Part shown: piece after piece, positions 20,641-30,611 of the stretch | Layout of the letters: each line of letters begins with the position of its first letter | Position numbering within the stretch: the first letter of the stretch is position 1 | Assembly (NCBI GenBank): GCA_028641055.1 | Contig: CM054062.1 | Location: 276,169,710 to 276,233,709 of the forward strand | Source: Alopecurus myosuroides | Lineage: Eukaryota > Streptophyta > Magnoliopsida > Poales > Poaceae | Length of the DNA: 64,000 nucleotides | Direction of reading: 5' to 3' | Program-made: the position numbers and the translations under genes | Notes under the pieces: generated by a model | Told to the model about the DNA's origin: nothing | The model's database searches: none | What the model saw: the letters and a program-made list of their open reading frames with translations, nothing else

Positions 20641-21240
20641 AAATCTCAATCGTAACCCCACTTGGAATTGGTGAAACTATGTTGCAACCTTATTTGCAAC
20701 TATGAAAATATGTCAGTTGCAGCCCCACTTGTAAATCTCAATTGTAACCCTACTTGGAATTGGAAAACTATGTTACTCCCTCCATTCCCAATTAAGTGTC
20801 GCAACTTGTACAAGGATTTATATAGGTGCAATTAAATTCCCATGTCACATAAAATGGGTCAAAGGAGTAGTTGTAATCCCACTTGCAACCCGCAAATCTC
20901 AGTTGCAACCCACTTTCAACTGCAAAAATGTTTATGTTGCATCCCCATTTGTAACTGGAAAACATCTCAATTGCAACTGAAAAAAATCAATTGCAAGCCC
21001 ACTTGCAACCACACTTGCAATTGGCAAATTTCAGTTGCAACCCCACTTGCAACTGAAAAAATATCTCAGTGCAGCCACACTTGCAACTGGAAAAAAAATT
21101 AAGTTGCAACCCCACTTATAACAAAAAAAACTCAGTTACAACCATATTTGTAACTGGAAAAATATGTCGGTTGCAACACCACTTGCAACTAAAATTCTGT
21201 TGCAATCTCATCTACAACTAAAATATCCCAGTTAGAGTTT
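20640..21240. repeat. Degenerate minisatellite of TTGCAACC-type units
   Basis: Units of roughly 30-40 bp are repeated more than ten times with substitutions and length changes. The core is CAGTTGCAACCCCACTTGCA followed by an A-rich spacer with ATCTCAG. Each unit holds TTGCAAC and its near-reverse GTTGCAA, so the array is rich in short inverted repeats. There is no coding frame. A short MITE-like half (TACTCCCTCCATTCCCAATT at 20774) interrupts it. Confidence 0.75.
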
Positions 21241-21599
21241 CAATCAACAGATTTGATCAAAATTGAAAATATCAAGTGTAGTTAACCGTACGTATCACAA
21301 TACCTAGATTTTTGTGATTGAATTTCAATCTAAAGTGATCTCAGTTTCCTCTGTTAGCTAGAGAAATAAGTTAAAATAAATGCCTCAATATACCGGACTG
21401 TGAGAGGAATACATTGGATAGCTTTTTTTTAGTGGAGAATGCATTCTATAGCTAAGAAACTAAGGCACAACCAACGAAAAGAAAAGGCAGTGGCCCAAAC
21501 TGAGACAGCCCAGCGCAACTCCCTCGTCAAAGTCCAGGCCGTCCATAAAAATAGAATGTCTGGGGCTCATTCGAGAGATAATTAAGTTAATTCCCACTT

Positions 21600-21850
21600 A
21601 GATGACATCATCTAGTTGCATGTGCAACTCATATGTAATCCATGTCCAACCGAGAAAACTTAAGTTGTAACTCATGTGTAACTGAAAAATCCTAATTGCA
21701 ACTCATGTGCAACCATGTGTAAGTGAGAAAATTTCATTTGTAACTCATGTGCAAAATATGTGTACCCAAAAAACGTCAGTTGCAACCAATTGCAATCCAT
21801 GTGAAACCGGAGAAAATATGAGTTGCAAGTCATGTATAACTTATGACCCA
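21600..21850. repeat. Second TTGCAAC-type minisatellite block
   Basis: Units with AGTTGCAACTCATGTGCAAC and a GAGAAAAT spacer repeat about six times. They resemble the units at 20640-21240, but with CTCATGTG in place of CCCACTTG. The stretch between (21240-21600) lacks the repeat. The two blocks look like separately homogenised parts of one older array. Confidence 0.65.
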
Positions 21851-21922
21851 CACGAATCACGATGTAAATCCACCGAGTTCAACTCGAATCCCGTTAGATG
21901 TATCTACACAAAATAAGACATA

Positions 21923-22047
21923 CTCCCTCTGTTCGAAATTAGTTGATTTGTGTTTGTCTAAATACAGATGTATCAACACATTAAATTGTGTCTAGATACA
22001 TCCATATTTGAACAAATATGTGTCAACTAATTCCGATCGGATGGAGT
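21923..22047. mobile_element. Stowaway-like MITE
   Basis: Inverted ends CTCCCTCTGTTCG and CGATCGGATGGAG are flanked by TA dinucleotides, with an internal near-palindrome (TGTCTAAATACAGATGTATC and its partner). There is no coding capacity. Length and ends fit the Stowaway group mobilised by Tc1/mariner transposase. Confidence 0.75.
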
Positions 22048-22720
22048 ATATTTTTAGTTAAATTTCAACTTAGTGCAACTTTGACTTATTTTATAGTGAA
22101 AAATATTAATTATAAGCATTTTATAAAATATATTCTATGATGGGTCTATCGATATAGATAGGTATTATAAATGTTTATATTTTTATCTATATGATTAGTC
22201 AAACTTACAATCATTTTTCTAACTAAATTTACACACCTTATTTTAAGAAAACTGAGGGAGTACGACAATAAAAAGGAAACTGAAAATAACATTAATTAGT
22301 AATGATACGACTTTCCTTTTTATTGCTAATAGAATAGTAATAGCAAACTAAAACTGAGATTAATCAACACATGAATGAAAAATTACTTTGTGCATTCAAT
22401 AGTTATTAGGAAGGGCGTGTGACACCAACGAGTCAACCACCACCATCTCCCATTTTATAGCAAAAATATATATAACATGAATGGATGAACTAGAACAATA
22501 AAAGCATTGCTTTGTTATGCATTTGCATCTCATTTCCTATAGTACCTTACAAAATGTGTGACAAAAAACTAACTAAGTGAGAAAGTGTATGATTGCATTG
22601 AAGGTGGCACTATATAAAAACTTGAAGAATTCTTTGAGGAAAGAGACCGTAAGACAAGATAGGTATCTTTGGTTTAAAGTAAGATTTCAGGACTTGAGAT
22701 ATTGGAGGTAACAAAAAAAA
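22048..22720. other. AT-rich intergenic DNA without recognised genes
   Basis: I see no coding region, RNA gene or clear element. A GAGGGAGTAC at about 22255-22264 may be one end of a decayed MITE. Confidence 0.4.
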
Positions 22721-23576
22721 GTCGACCATAGCTCATGAGATAGGAGACGTCTGCATCCAAGCTAGGTGCTCATCCTAGACGCTTGGCTATGTAGAACTTG
22801 TCGTGATGTATGGCTTACCCGTAAAATAGTCGTTGGTGAATTTCATCTTAAGTGGTGTACAACTATACATATAGGTATCATAAAATCTTTAAAATACACA
22901 TTGCCGGTGTAGTTTTTTCTTATATTTTTGTGGATTTCAAGTATAGTTCTTAGGCACATGCAACCCATGATCCCTTTATTTATCAATATATTTAAACTTC
23001 GTATAAGTATAAATTAAATATTTTGGGGTTTTAAAATATTTTTGGATCTTTACGGTGATTTACGACTTCCTAAGATGACGACATGTTCATCTACTTCGAA
23101 TCCAAAGAACATGCAGAACATCTCCAACACATTCTAGTGAATCTTCGTGAACACTGCTTGCCACCGGCCATCCAGAATACTACGCGGGCAAGCGCGCTTT
23201 ACCCCGCGACGCTTACAATTCGTTTGGGCATTGCATGGTCCGTCGTAAAACATATGCTAAATCGATAGGAGGAGAATTTTTTTTTCACTACCATCCACCG
23301 AGGTTTCTTTGGATCCTCTGCACATCTTGCCCGGTGATCCTGAACGTCTTCTTGACGACCTCCTCCGGCAGCGGCGGCTCCGTCCGGAACGCGGAGAAGG
23401 GCACGAGCTGCGCGCCGGGGTTCTGGCTGTTGAGCCCGGACAGCACGACGGCCGGGGCGGACGTGTCGAGGTTGCGCATGAAGTGCACCATCCCCTGCGG
23501 GAACACGAACGCCTCGCCGGCGCGCAGCAGCTGCGTGTACAGCCGGTACGACGTGTCGGCGAACCCCACCAGCACG
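22721..23576 (-). repeat. Truncated tandem duplicate of the germin-like gene segment
   Basis: This segment matches 24181-24332 joined to 39204-39885. It includes the CATAGCTCATGAGATAGGAG block, the ATATAGGTATCATAAAATCTT block, the 3' flank of the germin-like gene and its last 95 codons. The match stops abruptly at 23576/39885 inside the gene (after GCACG). The second copy has since been split by two retroposons and Copia B, so the copies, originally about 0.6 kb apart, now lie 16 kb apart. Confidence 0.85.
23288..23576 (-). pseudogene. Germin-like protein pseudogene, 5'-truncated
   Basis: The frame encodes 95 residues corresponding to residues 138-232 of the intact gene at 39597-40295, with one visible amino-acid change (PAVV for PAVI). 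It retains GMVHFMRN, with the fourth metal-ligand histidine, but lacks the signal peptide, the cysteine pair and the HTHPRASE box. It cannot fold a complete cupin barrel. The upstream junction is unrelated AT-rich DNA, so no promoter or start codon is inherited. Near-identity to the intact copy indicates a recent duplication. Confidence 0.9.
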
Positions 23577-24180
23577 TATAATGTGTAGTCTGCATGTAGT
23601 GATTAATAAATATAAATGGACAATTGATTTGCTAGAAGAATGTATGATGTGGATAGTTTGCATGTTGAGATAGAAAAGTCATTAATGCATGTTAGTGGGG
23701 TTTTGCTTTATAAGAAGTATAGATTTTTCCGAATATTTAAATTATATTTGTCCAAATGTTTAAATTATTTTTGTCAAAAAATTTAAATTAAATTTGTTCA
23801 AATGTTTAAATTATATTTGTCCAATGTTTAAATTATTTTTGTCCACTGTTTGTCCGTGTTAGTATACACTGGGCCTCATTTAACATTGGGCCGCAAGCAA
23901 CGGTCAACAGCTGGGGCCCACATGCAGCGTCAACCGTCAACAGCTGGGGCACACAAGCTGTGCCAACGCTCAACAGCTGGGGCCCACAGGCCGCGCCAAC
24001 GGTTTTATGATGGGTCCCACAGGTCAGCATCCTAACGGGGGCAGAAAGTTACGGTGGGAGCAGCGAAACGAGACCTTGCGCACATACTAGGAGCAAAACT
24101 GAGGTCGATTCGGCGCTAGGGGTAAACTGAGATCGTGGTACCAACTGAGGGCATTCTATTAAATAACCCAAAAAAAATAC
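23577..24180. repeat. Repeat-rich spacer between germin-like duplicates
   Basis: Two local repeats fill it. At about 23735-23845, TTTAAATTATATTTGTCCAA-type units occur four to five times. At about 23895-24000, units with GTCAACAGCTGGGGCCCACA occur about three times. The segment may be a DNA transposon that arrived at the truncation point, but I could not establish inverted ends or a target duplication. Confidence 0.55.
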
Positions 24181-24332
24181 CGACCATAGCTCATGAGATA
24201 GGAGGCGTCTGCATCCACACTAGGTGCTCAGCTTAGACGCTTGCCTATGTAGATCTTGTCGTGGTGTATGGCTTATGTCATGCAACCCGTACAATAGTCG
24301 TTGGTGAACTTCATCTTAAGTGTTGTATAACT

Positions 24333-25294
24333 TGGGGGGAACAGTTGACGACCCCCACCGCTCTAGCTCTCTAGGTGCCCTCGTTGATAGTCTCTCGTGA
24401 GGACCCGGCGAGCGCCTGCTCGTTCTTCGGCGGCGCGGCCGGCCGGAGTCGAGGAGGATGCGCCGCGCGGGATGTACAGAGTAGCTGTAGGGTTTGTTTT
24501 AGCTTAGTTTGCTGTTGCTGCTTTGGATTTGACCTAGAATCGTCAAGGTGGTGCTTGCCTCCTCGCCCGAGCCGAGTGAGCAAGCTTCTCGTCACCTATC
24601 TTCTTCTTCGCGGGCTCCAGTGGTTGGAGACGGGAGATTTGATACGTGGTGCCGCCTTTCTCCTGCATAAGCTCGAAGGATGGGCCTCAAATCTTGGAGT
24701 TCATCATCGCTGTGCTGTCAAGTGTTGGTTTGGGGCAAGATCGATTTCTCCGTTCTGCCGTGGAGGTGGGAGGAGGAAGAGAAGATGTGCCTCAGCTACT
24801 TCTTTTGCAGGGCGGCGTTATCTCTTCAAGCTGCGTCTACGTGCGGATCACGCTGAGTCCAAGATGGACTCCGCCACTCTCGGCCGACAGGGCGGCCCAT
24901 ATTTCTCCTCCGCATCGCCGGAGGTCTTCCGAGCAGGTCACTGGAGCTCGATGCCGCGAAGAACTCAAGTGGTTCGTCCCCGTTTTCTTCCTGGCAGCCG
25001 GTGGCGTCTGCTCCTCGCTGGTTCTGGAGAGCTTTCGAGCGCGGCGCTCTCGTACCTCGGCATCCGCGCTTTGAGGTCGCCGGCGAACGGTGGTGACGAA
25101 GACCAAGGGCCTGATTGCTTTTTATTTCTTAGTCCTAGGGTCTTGGCTGTAAGAAAGGTGGCCTTATCTTCAAATTTGCTGGTTCATTGTGCAAGCGATG
25201 TAAAACGGCCACTCTTTTTTTGTACTCACCACCCTGGGTTTTAATGTATGCAGCAAATGGGTCCTTCGGGGCCTCCTCTTGTTCAAAAAAAAAA
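24333..25294 (+). mobile_element. Poly(A) retroposon 1 with 14-bp target duplication
   Basis: A 962-bp insertion begins TTGGGGGGAACAG and ends in a run of A (GTTCAAAAAAAAAAA). It is flanked by AGTGTTGTATAACT at 24319-24332 and 25295-25308. Poly(A) plus a variable target duplication are marks of LINE-machinery retroposition. The first 750 bp are GC-rich with a 289-codon open frame (24375-25244) that shows no domain I recognise; the last 150 bp look like a 3' untranslated region. It could be a truncated LINE, a non-autonomous retroposon or a processed copy of a host transcript. Confidence 0.75.
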
Positions 25295-25312
25295 AGTGTT
25301 GTATAACTATAC

Positions 25313-26090
25313 TTTTTTGAAACGTGGCAAAAGCTTTGCCTTTTCTATTGATATAGGAGAAGCAAATACATAGGACAAGGCCTAAAAAAGAAAAATATAA
25401 CTCGATCCACACCGGCCCCGAGGCCGCGCTCCACACGGGTCGACGACCAAGTTGCCCGAACAACCAAGGCCGACACCAAGACTCCACAAACGCAACACGG
25501 CGGAGTAGAGAGACCGGAGCCGCCGCTCCGGCATCCACGCCGGCTCCGAAGCCGCGCACCACACGGGTCGACGACCATGACGCCCAAACGACCAAAGCCG
25601 ACACCAGAAGACTCGACGCCCCACAGCGGAGACATAGCATCCGGAGCCGCCGCTCCGACATCCCCGCCAGCCCCAAGGCTGCGCCCAAACGTGCCGACGA
25701 CCACGACGCCCGAAACGCCCGAAGTCGACGCACCACCACCTCAACGCCGAGCGACGGAGGTGAGAACCCGAAGCCGCCGCTCCGGCATCCACGCCGGCCC
25801 CAGGGCCGCGTACCCCCAAGCCGAAGGCGAAAACTCGCCGCCGCCAGCCACCATCACTCCACAGGTCCCGCTGGTCGGTGGAACATCTAAGGCGAGGCCC
25901 CAAGAGGCAAGCGATGCCCGATCCCGAGGATCTGGGGTTTCCCCCGGAGACCCGGTGTGAAGAAGCGGGAGCACCACCCCGACGACGCCTCCAAGAAGGT
26001 CGCGGCGCCCAAGGGCGTCGCCGTCGCCGGCCCAGCTGAGACCCGGGCTAGGCTTTCGCCCGGTGGTGTGCCGCAAACCCCAACGACCGC
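25313..26090 (-). mobile_element. Poly(A) retroposon 2, 3' part
   Basis: On the minus strand this ends CACGTTTCAAAAAA at 25313 and abuts GTTGTATAACTATAC (25298-25312), which recurs at 39204-39218 beyond the 5' part. The body is GC-rich, with a unit of about 120-130 bp repeated roughly three times at 25410-25830 (GCCGCCGCTCCGGCATCC in several copies). The open frames are low-complexity Ala/Gly/Arg products. Copia B splits it at 26090/38408; the net retroposon length is about 1.57 kb. Confidence 0.7.
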
Positions 26091-27812
26091 TGAAAGTGCA
26101 ATATGGTCAACTAGAGGGGGGGGTGAATAGGTGACCTACAAATTTTACTTCTTTTTCACTTTTAATGGGGCTTTTAAGAAAGTAAATGCTTGATTACCTA
26201 AATGTGCAACTAAGTGAGAACCCTAGGTGATAAGAAGCAAGTAGCAGCGGAAATAAAGGAACGGTATAAGATAACAACAAGTGAAAGCACGGAGACAAGG
26301 ATATGTTTCCCGTAGTTCCTTCTTAAAAGAAGTACGTCTACGTTGGAGAGGTGGGGAGCCACCTAGGCGCTCCTCAATAGCACGGATGTGCACACCTTGT
26401 TCTCCTTGAGCTTCTCCGGTGAGGGAGATTCTCGTTTCCACTATGAGGTCGATTTGAAGGCGTTGACCAAACCTTTACAATGGGTTGAGGCTACTCCACA
26501 AGTGAGATGGAGGCTCTCAACAATCGAAGCTTCTTGCTACAAGGTGGAAGCTACAAGCACTAGGGTTTCCCTTGGATGACAAAGCAACCAAGAAATTACA
26601 AGATCCCAAGAGTTGTGGTGTGGGTACACACGTTTTGGCTTGGTGGAAAGGTAGATCTAGTCCTCCTCCATGAGATCCTTGAAGGGCATCGAGTTTGGTT
26701 GGAGGAGGAGGGAGATCGGGGCGATTTGAGCTCTACAACAATGGAGGAGAGAGAGGAATGGACGAGCTACCTATCTAGAGGAAGAAGACAGCTATTTATA
26801 GGCTCCTCCAAATTCTGACCGTTGTAGTCCTGCGGGACCGGAAATTTCCGGCCTAAAGACCGGAATATTCCGGCGTAAGTTGGCCGGATAATTGAAATCT
26901 CCGGGGGGCGGATAATTGAAATATCCGGGGGCGGAATTTTCCGCCCCAATACTCCGCCCCCATCTCTGTGCGCAGGCACCAACACGTTGATGAAAAACTT
27001 CTAAGGACCAAGGGCCGGATTTTTGCTGCGGAAATTTCCGGGGCAAATTTCCGCCCTACCTTCTGTGCGCGGGCATCAACTTATGATGGAAAAATGGCTA
27101 AGGACTTTGATTCCCGGAATATTGAAATATCCGGGGGGCGGATAATTGAAATGTCCGGGCCCGGAAATTTCCGGACTGAATTTCCGCCCCCATCTCTGTG
27201 CGCGGGCAACGTGAAGAAGACCAAATTCTGCTAAGTCCTTGAAGGCCGGATTTTTGGCCCGGAAATTTCCGGGGCAAATTTCCGCCCTGGCTTCTGTGCG
27301 CGGGCAGACAAACACTTAGTCGTTTTCGTGGAAGCCAGAAGGGAGGCCGGAAAATTCCGGTGAGATGGCCGGATAATCCGCCCCATAGGTCCCGGAATTT
27401 CCGCCCTTTATACTGAAAAATCCGGTGGCTGAATTTCCACAATAGAGAGCTTCTCTTTGAACTTTTGACAAGGATATACAGATGATCATCTAGAACAATA
27501 GCTGCACAGACTGAACCACATTGTTAGATAGGAGATATCCGTGTTATCATCATCACCAAAATCATTAGAGGGATCATGAGCTTTCAATCTCCCCCTTTTT
27601 GGTGAATGATGACAACACGGGTATTTGCAGGGAATACAGCTAACAATGCAGGATATAAAAACATCACAGATAGCATATATAGGAGACATGCCTCCCAATA
27701 ATAATAGTTCAACATAAATGACGAGTACGGTATAACGAAGTTCGAAAAAGACGCACGAAAAACGGAAAGGGCAACAAGGAACAAAAGAGAAACCCTCCCA
27801 AGCAAATCCCCA
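26091..27812 (-). repeat. 3' LTR of Copia B
   Basis: Plus-strand view: TGAAAGTGCAATATGGTC...CAAATCCCCA. It contains the CTAGAGGGGGGGG signature near 26110, the TATA box (minus TATAAATAGC, 26791-26800) and the palindrome array at 26830-27430. Compared with the other LTR I saw changes at, for example, the G run, GGTATAAG/GGTACAAG, GGAGGCTC/GGAGTCTC, and ACAGCTAAC/ACAACTAAC. Confidence 0.93.
26830..27430. repeat. Palindrome array CCGGAAATTTCCGG in Copia B 3' LTR
   Basis: Self-complementary sites such as CCGGAAATTTCCGG (26838-26851) and CCGGAATATTCCGG recur with variants. They are embedded in imperfect units of roughly 110 bp that also share CTTCTGTGCGCGGGCA or CATCTCTGTGCGCGGGCA. The array lies just upstream (in element orientation) of the LTR TATA box. 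The same array is at 37427-38025 in the 5' LTR. Confidence 0.85.
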
Positions 27813-27892
27813 CGATCATCTAAATCTTCTCCCCCTTTGGCATCATGACACCAAAAAGAGAAAAGAGAGAGCTACGTCCCATGGAGCACACT

Positions 27893-29337
27893 CTAGGCCT
27901 GGGTGTCTTCTTCGTCCTCTTCAGCGTCAGTGTCGGTGGCACTCTCCATGTCCTCATCTTCATCAACACCAATATCCCAGTCAACATCACGGTTGTTCCA
28001 GTTCCCGTAAGCAACCCGAGGAGGAGGAAGTGGTGGCACAGAGGGAGTCTTGAGTGCAGTCATGATGTGATGCTGGTTCTCTAAGATGGTGCGGCGTTCC
28101 ACATAGGCTGCGTAGTTCTCCTTGTGGAGGCAAACATTCAAGCTGAGCACCTTCTCAACAGCACGAGCAAGCCACGAGCGCTTCTTCTTTCCAGGAGTAG
28201 GAGGACGCATGCGAGCATCCCTGTGGCCCTGTCCAGATCCACCAACATCATGAGCGGCCTGCTGAGTGTGAGCAGACTTCTTGTAGAGGTTAACGTCCTT
28301 GTGATCCTCACAGTCCAACTCCAAGTCTTCTCGGAGCGCCTCAGGATAGCGTGCCTTGATGAGCTTCATGATATAGGGGGCATATGGTGGCACCTTGCGA
28401 TGGAAGAGAGCATAGTGGATCTCATTGAAAATGAAGTCCATGACATCAACCCTGTGAGCCTCCATATCAGTCATATCAGTCTCAGAGAAGGTCAAGAAGG
28501 CATGGTGCATAAGGTTGACCAATCCACCACGAATAGCATCATTGTTTCCCGCGCTTGGAGCAATGGACTCCCTGAACATGCGCAGGAGAATATCATAGAC
28601 TGCAAAGAGGCCTTTAGCCGAACCAACTGTGCCTCGAGGACCATAGAGCTCAGCAAGCCTGTTCTTCTGGTACTCTTCCCCATGAATGTGCATACGGTGG
28701 CCCTGAGGAGTGTTGAGGCCAGCAAACGGATAGGCAAGAACAGTGGCAAAGTCATGGAAGTTTGCAGTGAGCAGGTGAGGGCCAGACATCCAGGACATCC
28801 CAATATCTTCAGAATCATCAATGACAAGAGTAGCAAAGAACTGCTGGATGTAGGTGGTGTTGTATGAGCAACGAGTCTCCATAAGCTGACGCAGACCAAG
28901 GACCTCCACAAGCTGAACAGAGTTGTTGAAGTACTCGGGGTGGGCAGCCAGATGAGCAAAATTGATCACCTTCATGGGGCAAACAGGTTTGCTCATAACG
29001 GTGTAGACCTGCTTGAAGAGAGTCTCCTGCTCGACGTGCCAAAAGCACGAGTCAATAGTGGGGTCCTGAGGACCCTCCGTGTACCAAGCCTTCTTGCGCC
29101 ATTCCGTAAAGTCAGCAATGGGCATAGTGCCCACATTGAGAGGTGCCTTTCCTTGCTGCCTACCACTTCTGCGAGCAGCCCGTTCAGCATCACGTTGTTG
29201 CTCATATGCTCTCTGAGTATCTCTTTCGCGCCTGCGAGTCTCATTGTCTTCTACAAATGTCCCCTCCTCATTTTCTGTCAAATGACGGAGGCGCTTGCGA
29301 GAACTGAGAAGCTTGCCAGACCTAGAGGAGGAACCAT
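27893..29337 (-). CDS. Copia B third gene, exon 2 (third-ORF protein after pol)
   Basis: The open frame runs 27893-29380 (495 codons), but the segment above 29338 is probably intron. A pyrimidine-rich tract ends in CAG at 29340-29338, which explains the misleading hydrophobic MFAVSLAFFFAFLA start. The coding body has basic/acidic N-terminal repeats (RRRERDTQRAYEQQRDAE). A conserved central domain follows (KVINFAHLAAHPEYF, HDFATVLAYPFAG, LYGPRGTVG, VMDFIFNEIHYALF), resembling the plant-transposon protein domain of SIRE-type elements. The C terminus is acidic. It sits where env-like genes sit in this group, but I see no signal peptide, transmembrane segment or fusion motif once the intron is removed. 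Its function is unknown. Confidence 0.8.
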
Positions 29338-29740
29338 CTGCGAGGAAAGCAAAGAAGAAAGCCAAAGAAACAGCAAACAAACATCAAAAACGGGGGCTCA
29401 CGAAATGAGGAATGGAATATTGTGGAGTGCTGGTGTAGATTCAGTATAGGCCGGAAATTCCGGTCATGGAGACGGAAATTCCGGAGGGCGGAAATTCCGG
29501 CCACAGGGCGAATTTCCGGGGTGCGGAAATTCCGGCCCTGGGCGGAAATTTCCGGCCTGCGGGATTTTCGAATTCCAGATCTGAATCTGGGCCTATAACG
29601 AATCTAGAACATGGGATCTAGTACGAGGATGAATAGATGGTACTTTGTGGCAAAGAACCATGCTAGAATAGGAAAAACACTAGATATAGTGATAATGCAT
29701 CTACTCAACCCGAAATTTTGCGGAGAAAACGAACACGTAC

Positions 29741-29750
29741 CAGGATCCAT
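29741..29750 (-). CDS. Copia B third gene, candidate exon 1 (10 nt)
   Basis: On the minus strand ATGGATCCTG is followed by GTACGT, a strong donor. It ends in phase 1, and the acceptor at 29338 opens exon 2 in the compatible phase. The intron would be 403 nt (29338-29740). The ATG lies about 160 bp downstream of a TATA box. This is an inference from sequence only; RNA evidence is needed. Confidence 0.6.
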
Positions 29751-29912
29751 GACAGGAAAGGACGTGCGGTCTCTTGATCCGCAAGGGAAGAGGAGAGGCG
29801 GAGGAGGGGAGGCAAAGAGGCCTCCCGGAAGTCTCGGAGGCGGCGGCGGCTGGCTGGGGCGAGTGGAGAGACGAGGGGAGGAAAACAGTGCGGAACCGTC
29901 GCCTCCCGTCGC

Positions 29913-29922
29913 CCTTATATAG
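29913..29922 (-). promoter_or_regulatory. Internal TATA box upstream of the third gene in Copia B
   Basis: The minus strand reads CTATATAAGG, 163 bp before the candidate ATG at 29750, with a C/T-rich leader between. Directly upstream lie the palindromes of 29937-30250. This layout repeats that of the LTR promoter and suggests the third gene has its own promoter. Confidence 0.6.
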
Positions 29923-30260
29923 CCCCAGGCCAAGAGCACCGGAAATTTCCGGTGTTTAATGCCGGATATTCCGGGGCCCGGAGATTTGGGCCGGAATATT
30001 CCGCCCAAATATCCGGTGTGCCTTCTGCGAGCGGGCACGCTGGATAGTTGGGGAATTATTCGAGTCCAAATCTCCCTCCGGAAATTTCCGTGGCTTAAGA
30101 CACGGAATATTCCGGGCCCCCGGAAATTTCCGCTGAAATTTCCGGTGTGCCTTCTGTGAGCGGGCACATCGGAAGTTAGCGAAATTTTCTGGAACAAACG
30201 TCTGAGGGCCGGAATATTCCGGTCCTAGGCCGGAATTTCCGGAGTGCCAATGCCATCCGA

Positions 30261-30611
30261 GTTTTGTGGAAGATGGATCAAATCGTGAGCCTCCAAAGAC
30301 GCAAAAAGACACAAACACTCGAACAAACACGAGGAAAACATCAAACAAAACACATTCAAAGGAAAAGGTTGGTGGCCGGAGCCACCGTGTTTGAGTGACA
30401 CCAAGGAGCCGCGAAGATGTATCTTGGACTCAAGAGTATCACTCACGTTTTAAGCACAATAAGTCACGAACTGACTAGATATGCACTACGTTTTGATTGT
30501 TTTACGCATGATAGGTGGAGTGTTTATCCATGAGTTGAACTACGCTCCCCTTATGTCCATGCCTACATCTAGACTAGATAACACATATAGTGAAGGTACA
30601 CATGCAAGGGT
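30261..30611 (-). other. Copia B pol-to-third-gene spacer
   Basis: About 350 bp without an open frame between the pol stop and the upstream array of the third gene. On the minus strand it holds CACTCAAACACGGTGGCTCC. A matching GGTGGCTTAGGCCACCA-like segment occurs at 55020-55045 in Copia C at the equivalent place. No further structure was seen. Confidence 0.5.

Larger units (their letters stand above)
29440..30260. repeat. Internal palindrome arrays around the third gene's promoter
   Basis: Two clusters occur. The first, 29447-29553, lies inside the predicted intron and holds five or six GGAAATTCCGG sites. The second, 29937-30250, lies upstream of the TATA box and includes the 18-bp perfect palindrome CACCGGAAATTTCCGGTG (29937-29954) plus CCTTCTGYGAGCGGGCAC twice. 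The spacer words are close relatives of those in the LTR array. Confidence 0.8.

Noticed and set aside
20774..20871. A complete MITE at TACTCCCTCCATTCCC
   Set aside because: Only one convincing terminal repeat is present; the other end is not its complement.
24375..25244. 289-codon frame in retroposon 1 as a host gene
   Set aside because: It lies wholly inside an insertion with poly(A) and target duplication, and has no recognisable domain. A processed transcript copy remains possible, so it is noted under the retroposon only.
26830..27430. Regular palindromes as a CRISPR array or NF-kB-like enhancer
   Set aside because: The spacers are not unique but repeated, the genome is plant, and plants lack NF-kB. 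GGAAATTTCC similarity is taken as coincidence.
29338..29380. Hydrophobic N terminus (MFAVSLAFFFAFLA) of the Copia B third gene as a signal peptide
   Set aside because: It coincides with a pyrimidine-rich tract ending in CAG in front of a phase-compatible exon, which is better explained as intron. No other membrane segment supports an envelope role.
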